DNA of 64,000 nucleotides from Mesaphorura yosii. Taxonomy: Eukaryota; Arthropoda; Collembola; Poduromorpha; Tullbergiidae. Numbering within the stretch: the first letter of the stretch is position 1; every line of letters starts with the position of its first letter. Location: contig WIXG01000020.1 of assembly GCA_009869945.1 (NCBI GenBank), forward strand, positions 124,001 to 188,000. Direction: 5' to 3'. A program made the translations under genes and the position numbers. Shown piece by piece: positions 44,216-56,000 of the stretch. The notes beneath the pieces were generated by a model, which worked only from the letters and a program-made list of their open reading frames with translations, was not told the DNA's origin and searched no databases.

Positions 44216-46126
44216 ATTATTTGTACGTTATTAACTCTAAAGTTGTTTATTGTGTAATCGATTAGAGCTTTGTCGCTTGAGAGTTGGACGTGCCGACGGA
44301 ACGTTAATTGCAAGAAACGTCAAGCTGGAAGTCTAAAATCTAACTGAGCGAGCTCGGAAAGCTGAGCAGAAACGACGAATTGACAAAAGTCTGAAGTCAG
44401 TAAGCCACATATTTTATATTGCACGAAAAGGGTCGACTGGAATTCTTGTTGGGTTTCTCGTTTATGCAAACAGTGGACTGTGGTACCTCGAGCCCGGCCT
44501 GGAATTTGCCGTCACTGCTCCTGAACAAGAGTATCCCATTGTCTTTCTGGTTCAAAGTTCATTAATTCAAGAATGTAAGCCGACGTGGTATAAAATATAT
44601 TGACTTCGTGTGCTGAATAACTCGACTGTGTCGCGACTGTCGTCAATGCTGACTTCAGGTTGCCCATGCCATAAACTAAATTTGAAGTATCGGCTTCCAC
44701 AGCACAGACCACATTCCCATAAAGTAATATTGACGACTACCTTTATGCTTTAAATAATTGAAACACGCCGAAAATGGTTGCTTGGCTTGCAGAACGCAGA
44801 AATAAGGCAATGTAATACTTTAAAATTGTGTCTTTTATTTTGATTCGGCTGTCCTGCTATCTGGCATTTTTATTTGCGGGCCCGAAAGAAAGTAGAAGAC
44901 CACTATCACCCGACCGACTTCAATGCATATTCTATGAATTTTCAATAATTTGAGCTAGGAGGTATGGAACTGGGTTAAAGCTAGTCTCGGGTTTCGAATG
45001 ACGTAAAAATTTAAGGTGCTCGACGCAGCTGGCAGGTTGTACTTTAACTCTGTACAAAATTATCACAGAAAGCAATTTAGACTGTCCCACTGGATACGGA
45101 AAAGCCTGAGTCCGCATCGAGAAGTTCTCATACATTCCAATAAAATTAGAATTGGCCTTTATTTCCACAGGTAGAAATTTGAAAGCATAGAAAAGCACTA
45201 GGGTAGTAATCATAGTCGTCATAATTGTCAAAAAGTAAAGTCAATAATACCCGGGTAGAGAAAATTTTGCTGTCGAGGGGTTAGCAGTGTACAGTCGTCG
45301 AATGTGGCCTACATTTTGTATCTTTGTCAATACGTCTGAATATTTGATGACGAAACTTGAAAACCTCTTCTTCATCACACACATTCTACCCATGCATAGC
45401 GCCGACTCGTCGTGTTTATAATTACTCCTCATTGCACAACTGTCCAATGTGTTCCGTCACAGTTTAACCCGAATAAGTGAGCTGCACATATGCTTGTTAA
45501 GGTATTAATGGAAATCAAACATCAGGAATTGGAATGCGGGTCAGTTTTAATTAACAAAGTTACAAGTTCGAGTTACAAATCGAAATGCCGATCAGCAAGG
45601 CCGCTCAATTGAATGCACATTTCCTTCGGTTTGTACATATAATTATTATGGCTCTTTTCTGAAGCATAATGGAACATGGAGTTTAATTAACAGATTGAAT
45701 CAGATGCCGGTTCAAATAAAATTTAGGAAGTGGGACTTGTGCACAGGCATTCATATCATAGTACGAGAGCACAATCATCACAGGAAATTCATGGCAAAAA
45801 CTCGAAAAGCACCAAATCGCATGAATGGTTGAGTTTGACGTGTGAGTACGAGAATGATGAATTTGCATGTTATTAGACCATACGTTATTCATTTCTCCAA
45901 ATTTTGTGAATGTTTGTGATTAATAAGGTTGACCCCATCCTACTATTCAAATGAAATTACTTGCCGAGGAATATTCTTGAACCTGCTCTGTTACTGTCCA
46001 TGAACTTAGCAAAACCTGTGTCTATCATCTCATTTACAACTTGCAATGTCCTGGTCCTGGCAGATGGCAATGACCAATACACAAAAGACACAAAGGCTTA
46101 AATTACCTTTATGTAATAGAACTTAC
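44216..46126. other. TMEM86 upstream region with stop-interrupted minus frames
   Basis: No gene is established here. On the minus strand three open stretches (45447-45241, 45231-44932 and 44712-44512) lie in the same reading frame. The first two are separated by one TGA and the last by about 220 bases with stops. Some of the implied protein looks orderly, for example YENFSMRTQAFPYPVGQSK, but I recognise no family, so I do not call a gene. Confidence 0.4.
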
Positions 46127-46300
46127 AACAATAAGAGGCTGCTCCCATTCTTTTGACCTTATCAGCCTTTGACGACCCGTTTCGGTCATGTGTTCATCAG
46201 GATGGCAATCATCTCCGTTTCGCTCCAACTTTGTGCACGTATCGTCATTCTGAATCGAGGACATCGCTCTGGCGTGATTTGATTCGTTGATTCTGGCCAT
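46127..46300 (-). CDS. Possible first exon of a small unidentified gene
   Basis: An ATG at 46300 opens 58 codons that end in a perfect GTAAGT donor at 46126. The sequence is hydrophilic and includes HMTETGRQRLIRSKEWEQPL. A pyrimidine-rich acceptor (TTGCCATCTGCCAG) follows about 70 bases later. After it, one frame runs TLQVVNEMIDTGFAKFMDSN and then RAGSRIFLGK to a stop near 45960, which also looks like coding sequence. The phases do not match, however: exon 1 ends in phase 0, whereas the second stretch needs two leftover bases. Direct splicing would instead end after about nine extra residues. Either the splice site differs from what I read, the two stretches are unrelated, or there is a frameshift. 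I do not recognise the family. Confidence 0.3.
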
Positions 46301-49300
46301 TGTGCGATGTGGTAACTGTGTCTGCCTCGTCGTTTACATTAAACGCCCGGAAGTAAATACAGAGTTCATGGGTGGCCCAACTGAAATTCAGAAGACAGAG
46401 AACAATGTCTTATTCCGTGGACGACGAATACAGGCATTTTGCCCCAGCAATATTATTCCACAATAATTTATTGGAATTCTCAAGCCGTGTCCTATTGAGC
46501 AAATCGTGGGCATATACACCTTGTACGACTATAGTACAAGCACCAGACTTGTATCGGCACATCGCGATTTATGTCAACCCGAATTAGAATCATGTGATGG
46601 TATACTTTTAAAGATTCAGGTTATTTAACGCTTCTTAAGAATTTGCTCTTCGAAATGGTTGGTCACCTTTCAGAACAAATTAGCGGCCGTTAATTTGGCG
46701 TAACGTGTCCCAACCAGTTGTATCTCTCTTGGCATTATGGTTATACGCTTGGCATGAAGTGCGCACAAGCTTTCTTTCTCCAAAATTCTGGTCAGCTTCT
46801 AACAGGATGATTTGTGAGGAAGTATATAAACGGAAGGACGGGTGTCCATCAAATGCAATTTTCTGAACTAGAAGCTGAAATGGCGTTATTAGGTTCCCGA
46901 TATTTTCCTAATACTCGCGTATTTCACGCAGGGCGACGACTCCTGGAACCAACGTGGCTTCTTCCATCTGCCAGTTGTCGGTGTTGGTAGGCGTAAATAT
47001 CTAGCCAAGGCAGACGTTCGCGTGAGCGTTGCTTATATGGGAGAATAAGCACAAAAGGCACCGCCAAGCGCGCCACTAGCAAGTTACGTGACGCGTCACT
47101 GAACCTTTGTTGTGCACGATGAAGATTGAAGAGTGATGAAGATGCAATCGTGTATGAAATAATTGTCTCCTAGAACGCTTTTCAAAAAGGTTCAATTCCA
47201 AGTGCCAGAAATATGCTGCTCCTTCCGCTGCCACCCAGTCTCCCGTAGTCATCATAATCTTCCATTACTAAATAGAGAACCTATGAGCTCCTAATTGCTG
47301 CAATCTTCTATACTCTCATATCTGTTGCACCAGCTAGGGGAGTATCTAACTAGAACTGCTGCTTTCGCTGCGCATATGATAGAAGTGTTCCATGCATGAT
47401 CCGTAGGAGCACTCATGATGTGCTAATAGAACAGTATCATAATCATGATCTCACTAAATCGAATCTTCCTTCGATTTTCTGTGCGCTGCCAAATCAACAT
47501 GCAAATTCCAGTGAAGCCTGGATGCGTATACGGAATACAATGAGTTGATAGTCATAACAAAAACAATGCGCTGTGGTGTGGCCTCTCGTCGGAAAGAAGT
47601 ATTTGCTTTTGTCTACTCACATCTTGTGCAACTTTGAATTTGAAGCATCGAATCAAATACGCAGCAGTGGAAAATTACAAGAGCCGTGACGGAAAGCGCT
47701 TACAAAAGACTTCACTCCACAACAACTACATTTGCGTTGCCTTCCAGTTTCGCATTTGCTATTTCCAAAAATAAACTTTACTTTGAGAGGAGTGCATTAA
47801 GTTCCTGACCATCGACAGAAGTTTCGCTCTTCTTAATCTTAACTATGCTTGGAAATGTAGGATCGACTATTAGAATAGAAAAACAAGATGCCCCCACTTA
47901 AATTGCGAATCTTGACCTACCTTGGCTTCGCTGTTAAGTTGACTATGAAGTTTCTGCTTGACTGCTTGCTGCAACTCACGTAATATCTTTAAATCTCTCG
48001 TTGCGTCCAGGAACTTGCAAATCTGCTATCGCTGTCGTAATTGTTCGCGTGCAGTTGATGCTTATTCGCTTGAGGGGAAGACACTTCATTGGATTTAAAT
48101 TTCCTGTGATCTTTAATCGGTCAACAACACTCAACAATTTTGCGATGAGTATTCACGATTCGCGAGACGGGAACTGCTGCAATCTCCACACGAACCGACG
48201 ATCATCTGATCTGCGATCGCTGCTAGCTCAACTGAGCTGCTCTTCAAGGTGCTTGTTGTATGATCAAAATAAAAACAGATAACAAACACATGTTCATGAA
48301 TACGTGAGTGAGTCTTTCTGTACTGTTTTTATTGATCTTTAGTGCAGCCGCACGCTGAACTGCTGCTGCTGGTGCTGCTGCCTTGTTGAGTAACATCATT
48401 TGCTATGCTAGACTAATACGTAATACGTAGTTTATGCAAACTGTGAATGCATAACCCTTTTCTTTATCTCTCTTATACTTCAGATTTAATATTAGCATTA
48501 GAATTAGCGAATGAGCTGCACTCGTGGTTGGCGAAATAATACGAGCTTGACTTAAGTACGACGCAGTAAATTTAGAATGCACAAATGTGTAGCGTAGTTT
48601 TGATTACCATTGCGTTCACCGTTGCCTCTCGTCGTGAGTTGAGTTGACCTCAGACGAGGTTGCATTTGGTTCGGGAACGTAGGAATCTCAAACTTTATAG
48701 TACGCTTGCGTCTGGCGCCCTGACCCTTCCTAACTCGTTAAAATATTCAGCTACTCATCACAATTGTTGGTGCGTTGCGTTGACTTGAATTGAATAAGTA
48801 TCATGCCTTGCTGGTTCGCTCCATCATCCTAAAGAGTGTCGAGTGAACCGCCACAGCATGATATCAGAAGGAAGTGTTTGTACCACCATGCTATGACAAA
48901 TGATAACTTCAAAGTACAAGGTTGCGAATTGTGAAGGCTTTTTCAGCTCCAAAAGACTGGTCATGCCCATGTCTCTGCAGGTTGTTCACTGTCAAGTTCG
49001 AAGTTCAGGTGAGGAAAATATGAAAGAGTTTCAGGAGCGCACGCTGCCGCTGCCTGAAACTACTTCGAACGTGGAAGACAGAGGTTATTAATCACTAAAA
49101 ATGCTAACATGTGACATGCGAATGTGGTCTCCGAGTCTCTCGGCTGTGGTTAACTGGCGCTTCTTTTGTTAATGCCGTCAGCTCTTCTAATATGAAATCC
49201 ACCACCGCGGCATTGAATTTTCTGGAGGCGTCTAGTACGAGACACGAGGAAATAAAAGACGTCAGTCTCGTAGGACATGAATTCAATCATATGGCTGTCT

Positions 49301-49655
49301 CGGCTGGCTGTCACTTGGCGGATAATGAGCAAATATGTGCCGGATAATATCGGTATCAAAAGTATCGATGGAGGATAATAAATTTCATTTTGGGACTGAA
49401 TTCGCAATTCTAAGAAAGAAAATTACACACTACACAATTCTCGATATATCCCCGTCGTAAACCGCCAATACTAGTTCCCAACAGACAATTAATTGGTACT
49501 CCATTTATTATTCATATTTGCCACGCCATTGCCATTGCATTGCCATGCGAAAATTTGAAATGAGAGTGAAATCTTCGTCGAACCACCTTCGAGATCAGCC
49601 ATTTGTTAGTGGTCGTACGGAAAACATGTCTTTTTACTCATTTTAAAACTTTGCA
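46301..49655. other. Intergenic region upstream of the ionotropic receptor
   Basis: These 3.4 kb carry no frame with a recognisable domain on either strand. A short CTG-rich run (leucine- or alanine-type triplets) lies near 48355-48385, and short GCCATT direct repeats near 49525-49545. The promoter of the receptor gene should lie at the right end, but no TATA box stands out. Confidence 0.5.
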
Positions 49656-52119
49656 ATGCCAAAGTTAATTACATACGCGTCCATTTGGTGCTTTTTCTTA
49701 GCGTGCACCGTCTCACAAAAGGGAATAGAAGATTCTAGTGCAAGCTTTGGACAGCAAGCAAGTGGACAACTTGAGACAGGTGAGTATTCGAAAGACAGAA
49801 TTTTATCGTAGTTTCGATTCTACATATTATTTCAATTTGATTCCCAAAGACTGCCTACCGCCATTGCAGCAGTATGAGATTTTCTGTCCTTATCACAACG
49901 CCGTGTTTTACAGAGGAGCTTGTGTGGAGTGCGTTACGGTTAAAGAAATACCGAAACCGTATTGCAATAATTCAATGGTAAGATCATCTTCCGGACTCCA
50001 AGAAAATTGGCCTTTATCCTACTGGAATGGAGACGCAATGTGCTCTGAATAGGTTGATTCTGAGAGACTTGGCTGGAACTTTGGACACATTACTTATCGG
50101 AGTAGTGCTCCTCCAGCCATAACTATTCTCTCTCCGAATGGCCCGACCAGCTCCATGACAACAGTTTGCCCAATATCTCAAGCTGGGATTAGTTTGAAGA
50201 GGTTTACAGATGGAGTGGAAGCCATTAAACGTAAAGTCGTCAACATTGTGACTGTCCAAGTAAGATTCTCTCCAGAATGACAAATGATTCAACTCGTCTC
50301 ATTTTGAACTTACTGTCGTCGTGTCATGTTCTTTCGATTATCGTTATATAGCGCGCTCCTTTCTCCAAAGTCTCGGGAAATCAGTACTCAGGAGTGATGT
50401 TTGACATATTGAAAGCGTTACAATCCAAATACAATTTCAGGTACCTTTGACACAGTAGCAGTAGTACGAATTTAATGAAGTTCGAACGGCTTAATTCAGT
50501 TTTTAAGCAGCATGAATGTCTCGCTTCCACCTGACGGGAATTTCGGCAGTGTCGAACGAGACCGAGCGGGAGGGGTCCATTGGAATGGAATGGTCGGCCA
50601 CGTTCTGGCAAAGGTAATTAAGCCCTTCGCATTATTCTTGTTGACTAGGAGGTTTGAACAGTAAAGTATGGAATCAAAGGAAGCTGATATTGGAGCTGCA
50701 AGCTTTTCAGTAACACTCGAGAGATTCACGGTGGTTGACTTCAGTGTGGCGATTCACCAGGAGCCAACCGCCATTCTGATTCCACCCCCAACTGCAGGAG
50801 ACAAACTCACAATACTGATCCGACCCTTCGAGCCTGAGGTGCGTTGTGCGTGGGAAGTGGGAGATGGCTGAATCATTCATTAGTTGAACATTGTCGTGAT
50901 TAATCTACCAAATATGAATGTTATTCTAGGTTTGGGCAAGTCTGATTATCACCATATTCTTGCTGGCACCAGCCTTCAATATTTTTCACAAAATAAGCCT
51001 GCATTTTTCTACGAATGCTGAAAAAGGGACACCCAAATCCTTCACGAAAATGATTGCCGAAATATTCATGTTTATTACTGGCTCGCTTGTTCAAGAAAGT
51101 AAGACTCTAGTGAAGATGCAAGTAGAGAAGACAGATGCTAACCGTTGATGACGCCCTTGTTTTTGTCCAGGCGTGATATCGCCAATTCATCGAACACGCT
51201 TCTTGGTCGCCATTTGGTGGATGATTACGCTGGTTCTATCCAACACATATGTCGGGTTCCTGGTTTCATTTCTTTCTGCTCCAAAATTGTACAATAGTGT
51301 TAATAGTCTGGAAGAATTGTTGCAACAGCACGCGCTCAAATGGACGTTCCGAAAAGGGACCGCGCATCACAACCTGTTTAAGGTAAGCAAACTCAAGACC
51401 CTTTTGATCAAGATTGGTAGTTTTGATCTTGTTCATCGCGCATTTCAGTCGGAAAGAAGTACCGGCATCTTCAAGCAAATTGGTGATGGGGTGACTGATT
51501 CGGACCTGGCAACCACAGATACAGACGGCGTCGTGAAAGTACTCTCCGGGAACTACGCTTTTATAAAGGCAAGTTTGTCAGAACGGCATGCACAGCGCAT
51601 CCGTTGGGATTCTGAACTGTCGTTTTGAATTTAGGAAAAATCGTATCTGGAATTTGCTCTGGGCCAGGATTTTGAATCTGTCAAGCACTGTCGTCTTACG
51701 CTGGCGAAGCAGGAGTTTTTCACAGTTGGTATTGCATTTATTGTGCCTAAACACTCTCCAATTTTGCCATTACTGGATGCAGAGTAAGTCAGCATTGAAA
51801 TATGGAGTCAAGTGAATTGAGAGTTACATACTGACTTTGGGACAGGATCTCATATATGATAGCGACAGGCTTGATGGAAAAATGGAAGCAGATTAGTTGG
51901 CCACAAGATTTGTGGTGTGTGGACGCGGCCACTTACATAATTTCAACTCAGCCACGTGCAAGAAAACTTAATTTAGGAGATTTTCAGGGCGTATCATTTT
52001 TATGGGTGTGCGGATTAACATCCGCCCTTCTTGGATTTCTTTTGGAGCACGTCTGGAGGTTGGTCAGCAGATTCCGGAAACCAGTTGAAAGCAGCATGCG
52101 GCTTCAGTTCACGATTTAA
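49656..52119 (+). CDS. Divergent ionotropic receptor (IR class, iGluR-related)
   Basis: Exons: 49656-49779, 49850-49977, 50053-50259, 50352-50440, 50511-50613, 50680-50838, 50930-51098, 51171-51382, 51449-51568, 51635-51783 and 51846-52119. All junctions are in phase and give 577 residues. A signal peptide (about 1-20) is followed by a short N-terminal region with five cysteines between residues 42 and 84, instead of the large amino-terminal domain of true glutamate receptors. The S1 half of the ligand lobe contains WNGMVGHVLAKEADIGAASF and TLERFTVVDFS with the arginine near 232. Then come M1 (VWASLIITIFLLAPAFNIF), a pore loop, and M3 (FLVAIWWMITLVLSNTYVGF). The S2 half contains VLSGNYAFIK, ISYMIATGLMEKWKQ and a cysteine, and M4 lies at about 536-556. 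IRs are ligand-gated cation channels of arthropod and other protostome sensory neurons, working with co-receptors such as Ir25a. I cannot assign it to a named subfamily. Intron 9 has a GC donor (AAG before GCAAGT). Convergent with ARHGEF17. Confidence 0.92.
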
Positions 52120-53079
52120 TAAGACCAGTTACAATAAGCAGTAATTAGAATTAACACAGCTCAAAGGTACATTTTATTCGTCAAATGTTCAATCTCAGCA
52201 AGAATTCCATAGGCAGGAAAGACGTTTAAAAATCCAATAGCATTCCATTCCTTTATCATTACTCGATAAGACGATTTACAACAGCGATTTAAAAGAGCTA
52301 ACTAGTTCACAGATCAAGAATAACAAAATTTGCCAAATAACAAAAATGCTTGAGTAAAATTCGAAATCATTGTGCCATCAACTTGCAATCTTATCAGTCC
52401 ATTTAGAATATGATCATGCAAGAAAAGTTAAAAAGGTACATTTTCCTAATTAGTCTACATCATTATATTCATGTAACATATCGTATTTATACAACACTTC
52501 CATTCCATTTTCACAACTTTAGAAGCACAGCAATTAAAACATTTTTCGCCATTATCATTATCACACGATCTGAATTCAAAGGTACAAGCAAAGAATAAAA
52601 GTAATAAACCACGCGAAATGTAAACAAAAGTACAACGCAGTATAAAAAGGTAGTAATCCGCGTAATCAAGAAAACGACGAGTCATAACGGCAAGTTAAAG
52701 AGTAATTTCCAAAGCACCATTACTCGATTCTCTTGTGTGCAACAATTTCAAATAGCAATAAGTTTACACCTAACCTTGTTCTAAGCTAATTGTGCTTCAG
52801 GTTAATTGAAAATTTATCCCAATACAATATCTTATCTCTTCGCCATCTTCTATCATGGACGTATCATGGCAGTACCATGATTTTCTTCCAGAAATTCCAC
52901 TGCAAATCCTTATGAGATCGCTATTCACACAACTCATTTTCATTATGCGTACTATTTGCATCAAACAATTAAAATTTCAGCATCAGGAAAGAAAGAGTAG
53001 GCTGCAGTATCTTCTGCAGTTTCCAGGTTTGCTATTCAGAAAAGAAATGTCCCGAATCCTTGATACAGCCAATGCTAAT
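52120..53079. other. Convergent 3' flanks of the receptor and ARHGEF17
   Basis: No coding sequence is visible. The stretch is AT-rich and should contain the 3' untranslated regions of the receptor (from the left) and ARHGEF17 (from the right). Candidate signals are AATAAA on plus at 52594-52599 and AATAAA read on minus at 52173-52178. If both are used, the two transcripts overlap by about 400 bases. Confidence 0.5.
52594..52599 (+). promoter_or_regulatory. Candidate poly(A) signal of the ionotropic receptor
   Basis: This is the first plus-strand AATAAA after the receptor stop codon, about 475 bases downstream. A second similar hexamer follows within 12 bases. Position is the only support. 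Confidence 0.35.
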
Positions 53080-56000
53080 CTAAGTGGCTGATTTTGGGCT
53101 CTTCCAGATGAGCAAGTGGTTGGTGGAATCCTCTCGCCCAGACATGTCCACTGAAGACTCACCCATGAAGCTCGTCACCATGCTCGCAAACGAATTGGAA
53201 TTGTTGTTAATCGGAGGAGGCGCAGGTCGAAATTCTTCGTAGCCATCTCCGCCACTGATGACAGTGCAGTGGTCTCTCTGCACGCAGCATGTTAAAAATC
53301 TGACTTGTCCCGTATGTCCATGGTTGAGAGCAACCACCTTCACTTTTTCCTCTGTGTCCGTGAAGTTGACCGTCAAGAGGACACCAGCGCTCGTCCCAAC
53401 CCACAGCGTCTTGTCTGGCGAGACGAGCAGCGCCGTCACCCGGAGGCAGGCGCTCTTGTGCTGCCGAATAATGTCGTCACAACCTGGTGGAAACAACCAG
53501 TCTCGAATGATGTGCGGTCATGGTTTTGTTTTGTGCATATTCGCATGCTACCTGCTAGAATTTTGGCAACTTCTTGTGCAACATTTGCTTCTGCAACAAC
53601 TTCATACGTGACTTGACTGAAACATTTAAGAAGACTGGTGCTTTGAATGGAAACCCAAACATGTTCGTCCGATGCGGCCATTGCTGCGATTCCTTTTGCC
53701 ATTTGGCTTCCATCGGTTGTCACTTGCACGGTTTGCAACAGCTCGAGCAAACCTCCGCTTTCGCTGTAAACCTTTATTTGAGAGCCACAAGCGCACCACA
53801 AATTGGCGCCGACCACCGTCATTTTCGTCACCGGAGTCATGGACGACCCCATCGTAACCCATTGCGGATCGTTGACCAACCAACCCTTCCCATCTGAAGC
53901 GACAAATGTAATCATTAACCCACCCTTGCTTCATTCAGCGACAGAACAAACATTGTCCAATCAGATGGCTTACTCATATTTCTGCTGTAAACTGCAACGT
54001 CTCCATTTCCAAGCGCAACAAACACCTTCCAATCATAGTAACTACAGAGCAAAAAGTATTAACGACTGAACTGGAATTCTACAAGGTCTTAATTAATTTG
54101 CTTACGCAATGCAAAGCAGCGGTGATTTGTGCTGGACTTTGTGCCGATTCTTCTTCACCCTGACGCTGTCAGAACAGTCGTAAACGTGTAAGCCTCCGTC
54201 TTCAGTGCCGAGCCAGGCACTGAAGTGTTCATTGGGTTTCTGGGTCGGCAAGAGCGCTAAATAAACAATGCATGATATATGTGTAATGTTGATAGAGAGT
54301 CATGTTCTAATTGATTATGGCAGAATTCCTTCACACGCTCGTACTTGTTCTCAGCTTGTGAGTCTCGTCCTCACTCTCGTATCCCATCGAGTGGACATGA
54401 TGGAGATGATGAGGTGACGTGGAGTGATCCTCACGATGATTGAGGTGGTGGTTGTGCAGGTGGTGCGAGGAGTGACTGTTGCTGCTGGACAGCGACGACA
54501 GCGAGTGTACAGCTGGAACGCCTCCGACGGCGCCCGCAGATGTGGATGCTCCAGCGGTGTTGGCACCAACGTGGTAGATTTGGTGATAGTGCTGAGCATA
54601 CGACTGTGGCGGAACGGAAACAATGCAGGTGATGCGCGAGTTGCAGACGCCATTGCAAGATGTGATTGCTGGCTCTGGCTGCAAGGTCAATATGCATAAT
54701 TGTCCCACATAACCTGGCCAAGAAGCATTAAGATTTATAGCATTATTGGAGAGCTTTTGAGCAAATTCCTCAATTTTTTCATGTTTGTTTACCGTCCGAG
54801 TTAGCCACCCAGACATCGCTCCACTCTAGTGTTTTGGTAATTTTGTTGTGTAGTGCAACGGGCGCTGCACATGAAAGTTGAAGTCCAGCCCGAGTCTTGC
54901 GAATGGGAAGTGCTTGAAGGAATTGGATTTGTGGCAGTTTTCCAAATCCATATCTCACTGTAAATAAAAATAAAGGTCTATCGAAATTCATGCACCATAA
55001 TGGCAAGCAAGCAAGCACTGAGCGATGACATAAGTTTTCTCCTAAATATTCCGCGCCAATTCGGAACGCCCTCAAGTCCGCTGCTGCCTCGGCATGTTAC
55101 TCGTAATGTCAAAGAGCGTCTCGATTTGAATCACGAGTGCAGATTTTCGTATGCGCGTCCCTCGTCTTACTATTGGGCTTTGGCGATAATTGCGACGTGC
55201 TTCAAAAACCACCACCGATCCTTATTTTATGTGAGATGGACAATTTCAGGTTTGCATTCGCGCATACTTTCAAGCAAGTGTTGAACCTTCATATTTAGTG
55301 AAGAAATTTTGGCCTTCTAAACATATGATGTATGTGATTATTATTATTAGTGCCTGGCTGTTTCTTTAAAGTATGGTTGCGTGGCAGAATGCCCGAAGCG
55401 AGTCAGTCAAGTTACAGAGAGAAAAAAAGCAGATTAAATAGGCTCGGAAATGTTCCCTATTGACTGACAGATATCGTTCAATATCAAATCATGTGAATTT
55501 CAAAGTCACATGGTTTGTACGCCTGCAGGCTTGCATTTTTCCATTCATGCACTTTCCATTAGCGAGATAACATGGGATAACGACAGGAAGAAGATGTCTA
55601 ACTTGCAATTGAATCGTATACGATTACGTACTCGTATTGCACCGCATTACAGTACCAGAGCCGTGTTCTGTAATGGACTGGACTCTGAACCCTAGTAGGC
55701 GTACCTGTCCCGGATTAAACCGAATCGGCCTCAAAATTGGTTACAAATTGGGATTGACAACATAAAATCTATTTTAAGATGATACGCAGTAAACTGACCC
55801 GTGCCTTGTCAGTAATTAGAAGTCACGCTTTTAAATTTAGCTGCGAATGAAAACATTGATGTTTGGACAAGCTTTTAATACTATGATCTCTACTTGCTTC
55901 TAGAGTAATGCCGTACTTAGCTTAATTGTTCTAACTCGTAATTACTCCCGATTAGCAAGGGACAAACTATATTGTTTCTCATTTCACTACGTGTCAACAA

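Noticed and set aside
48001..48282. A 93-codon plus frame upstream of the ionotropic receptor
   Set aside because: No similarity to the receptor or to any domain I know, and no phase-consistent splice to the receptor's first exon, which has its own signal peptide.
54424..54699. A plus frame of 91 codons in the ARHGEF17 region
   Set aside because: It is the antisense of the histidine/serine-rich exon, and the low complexity of that exon keeps several frames open.
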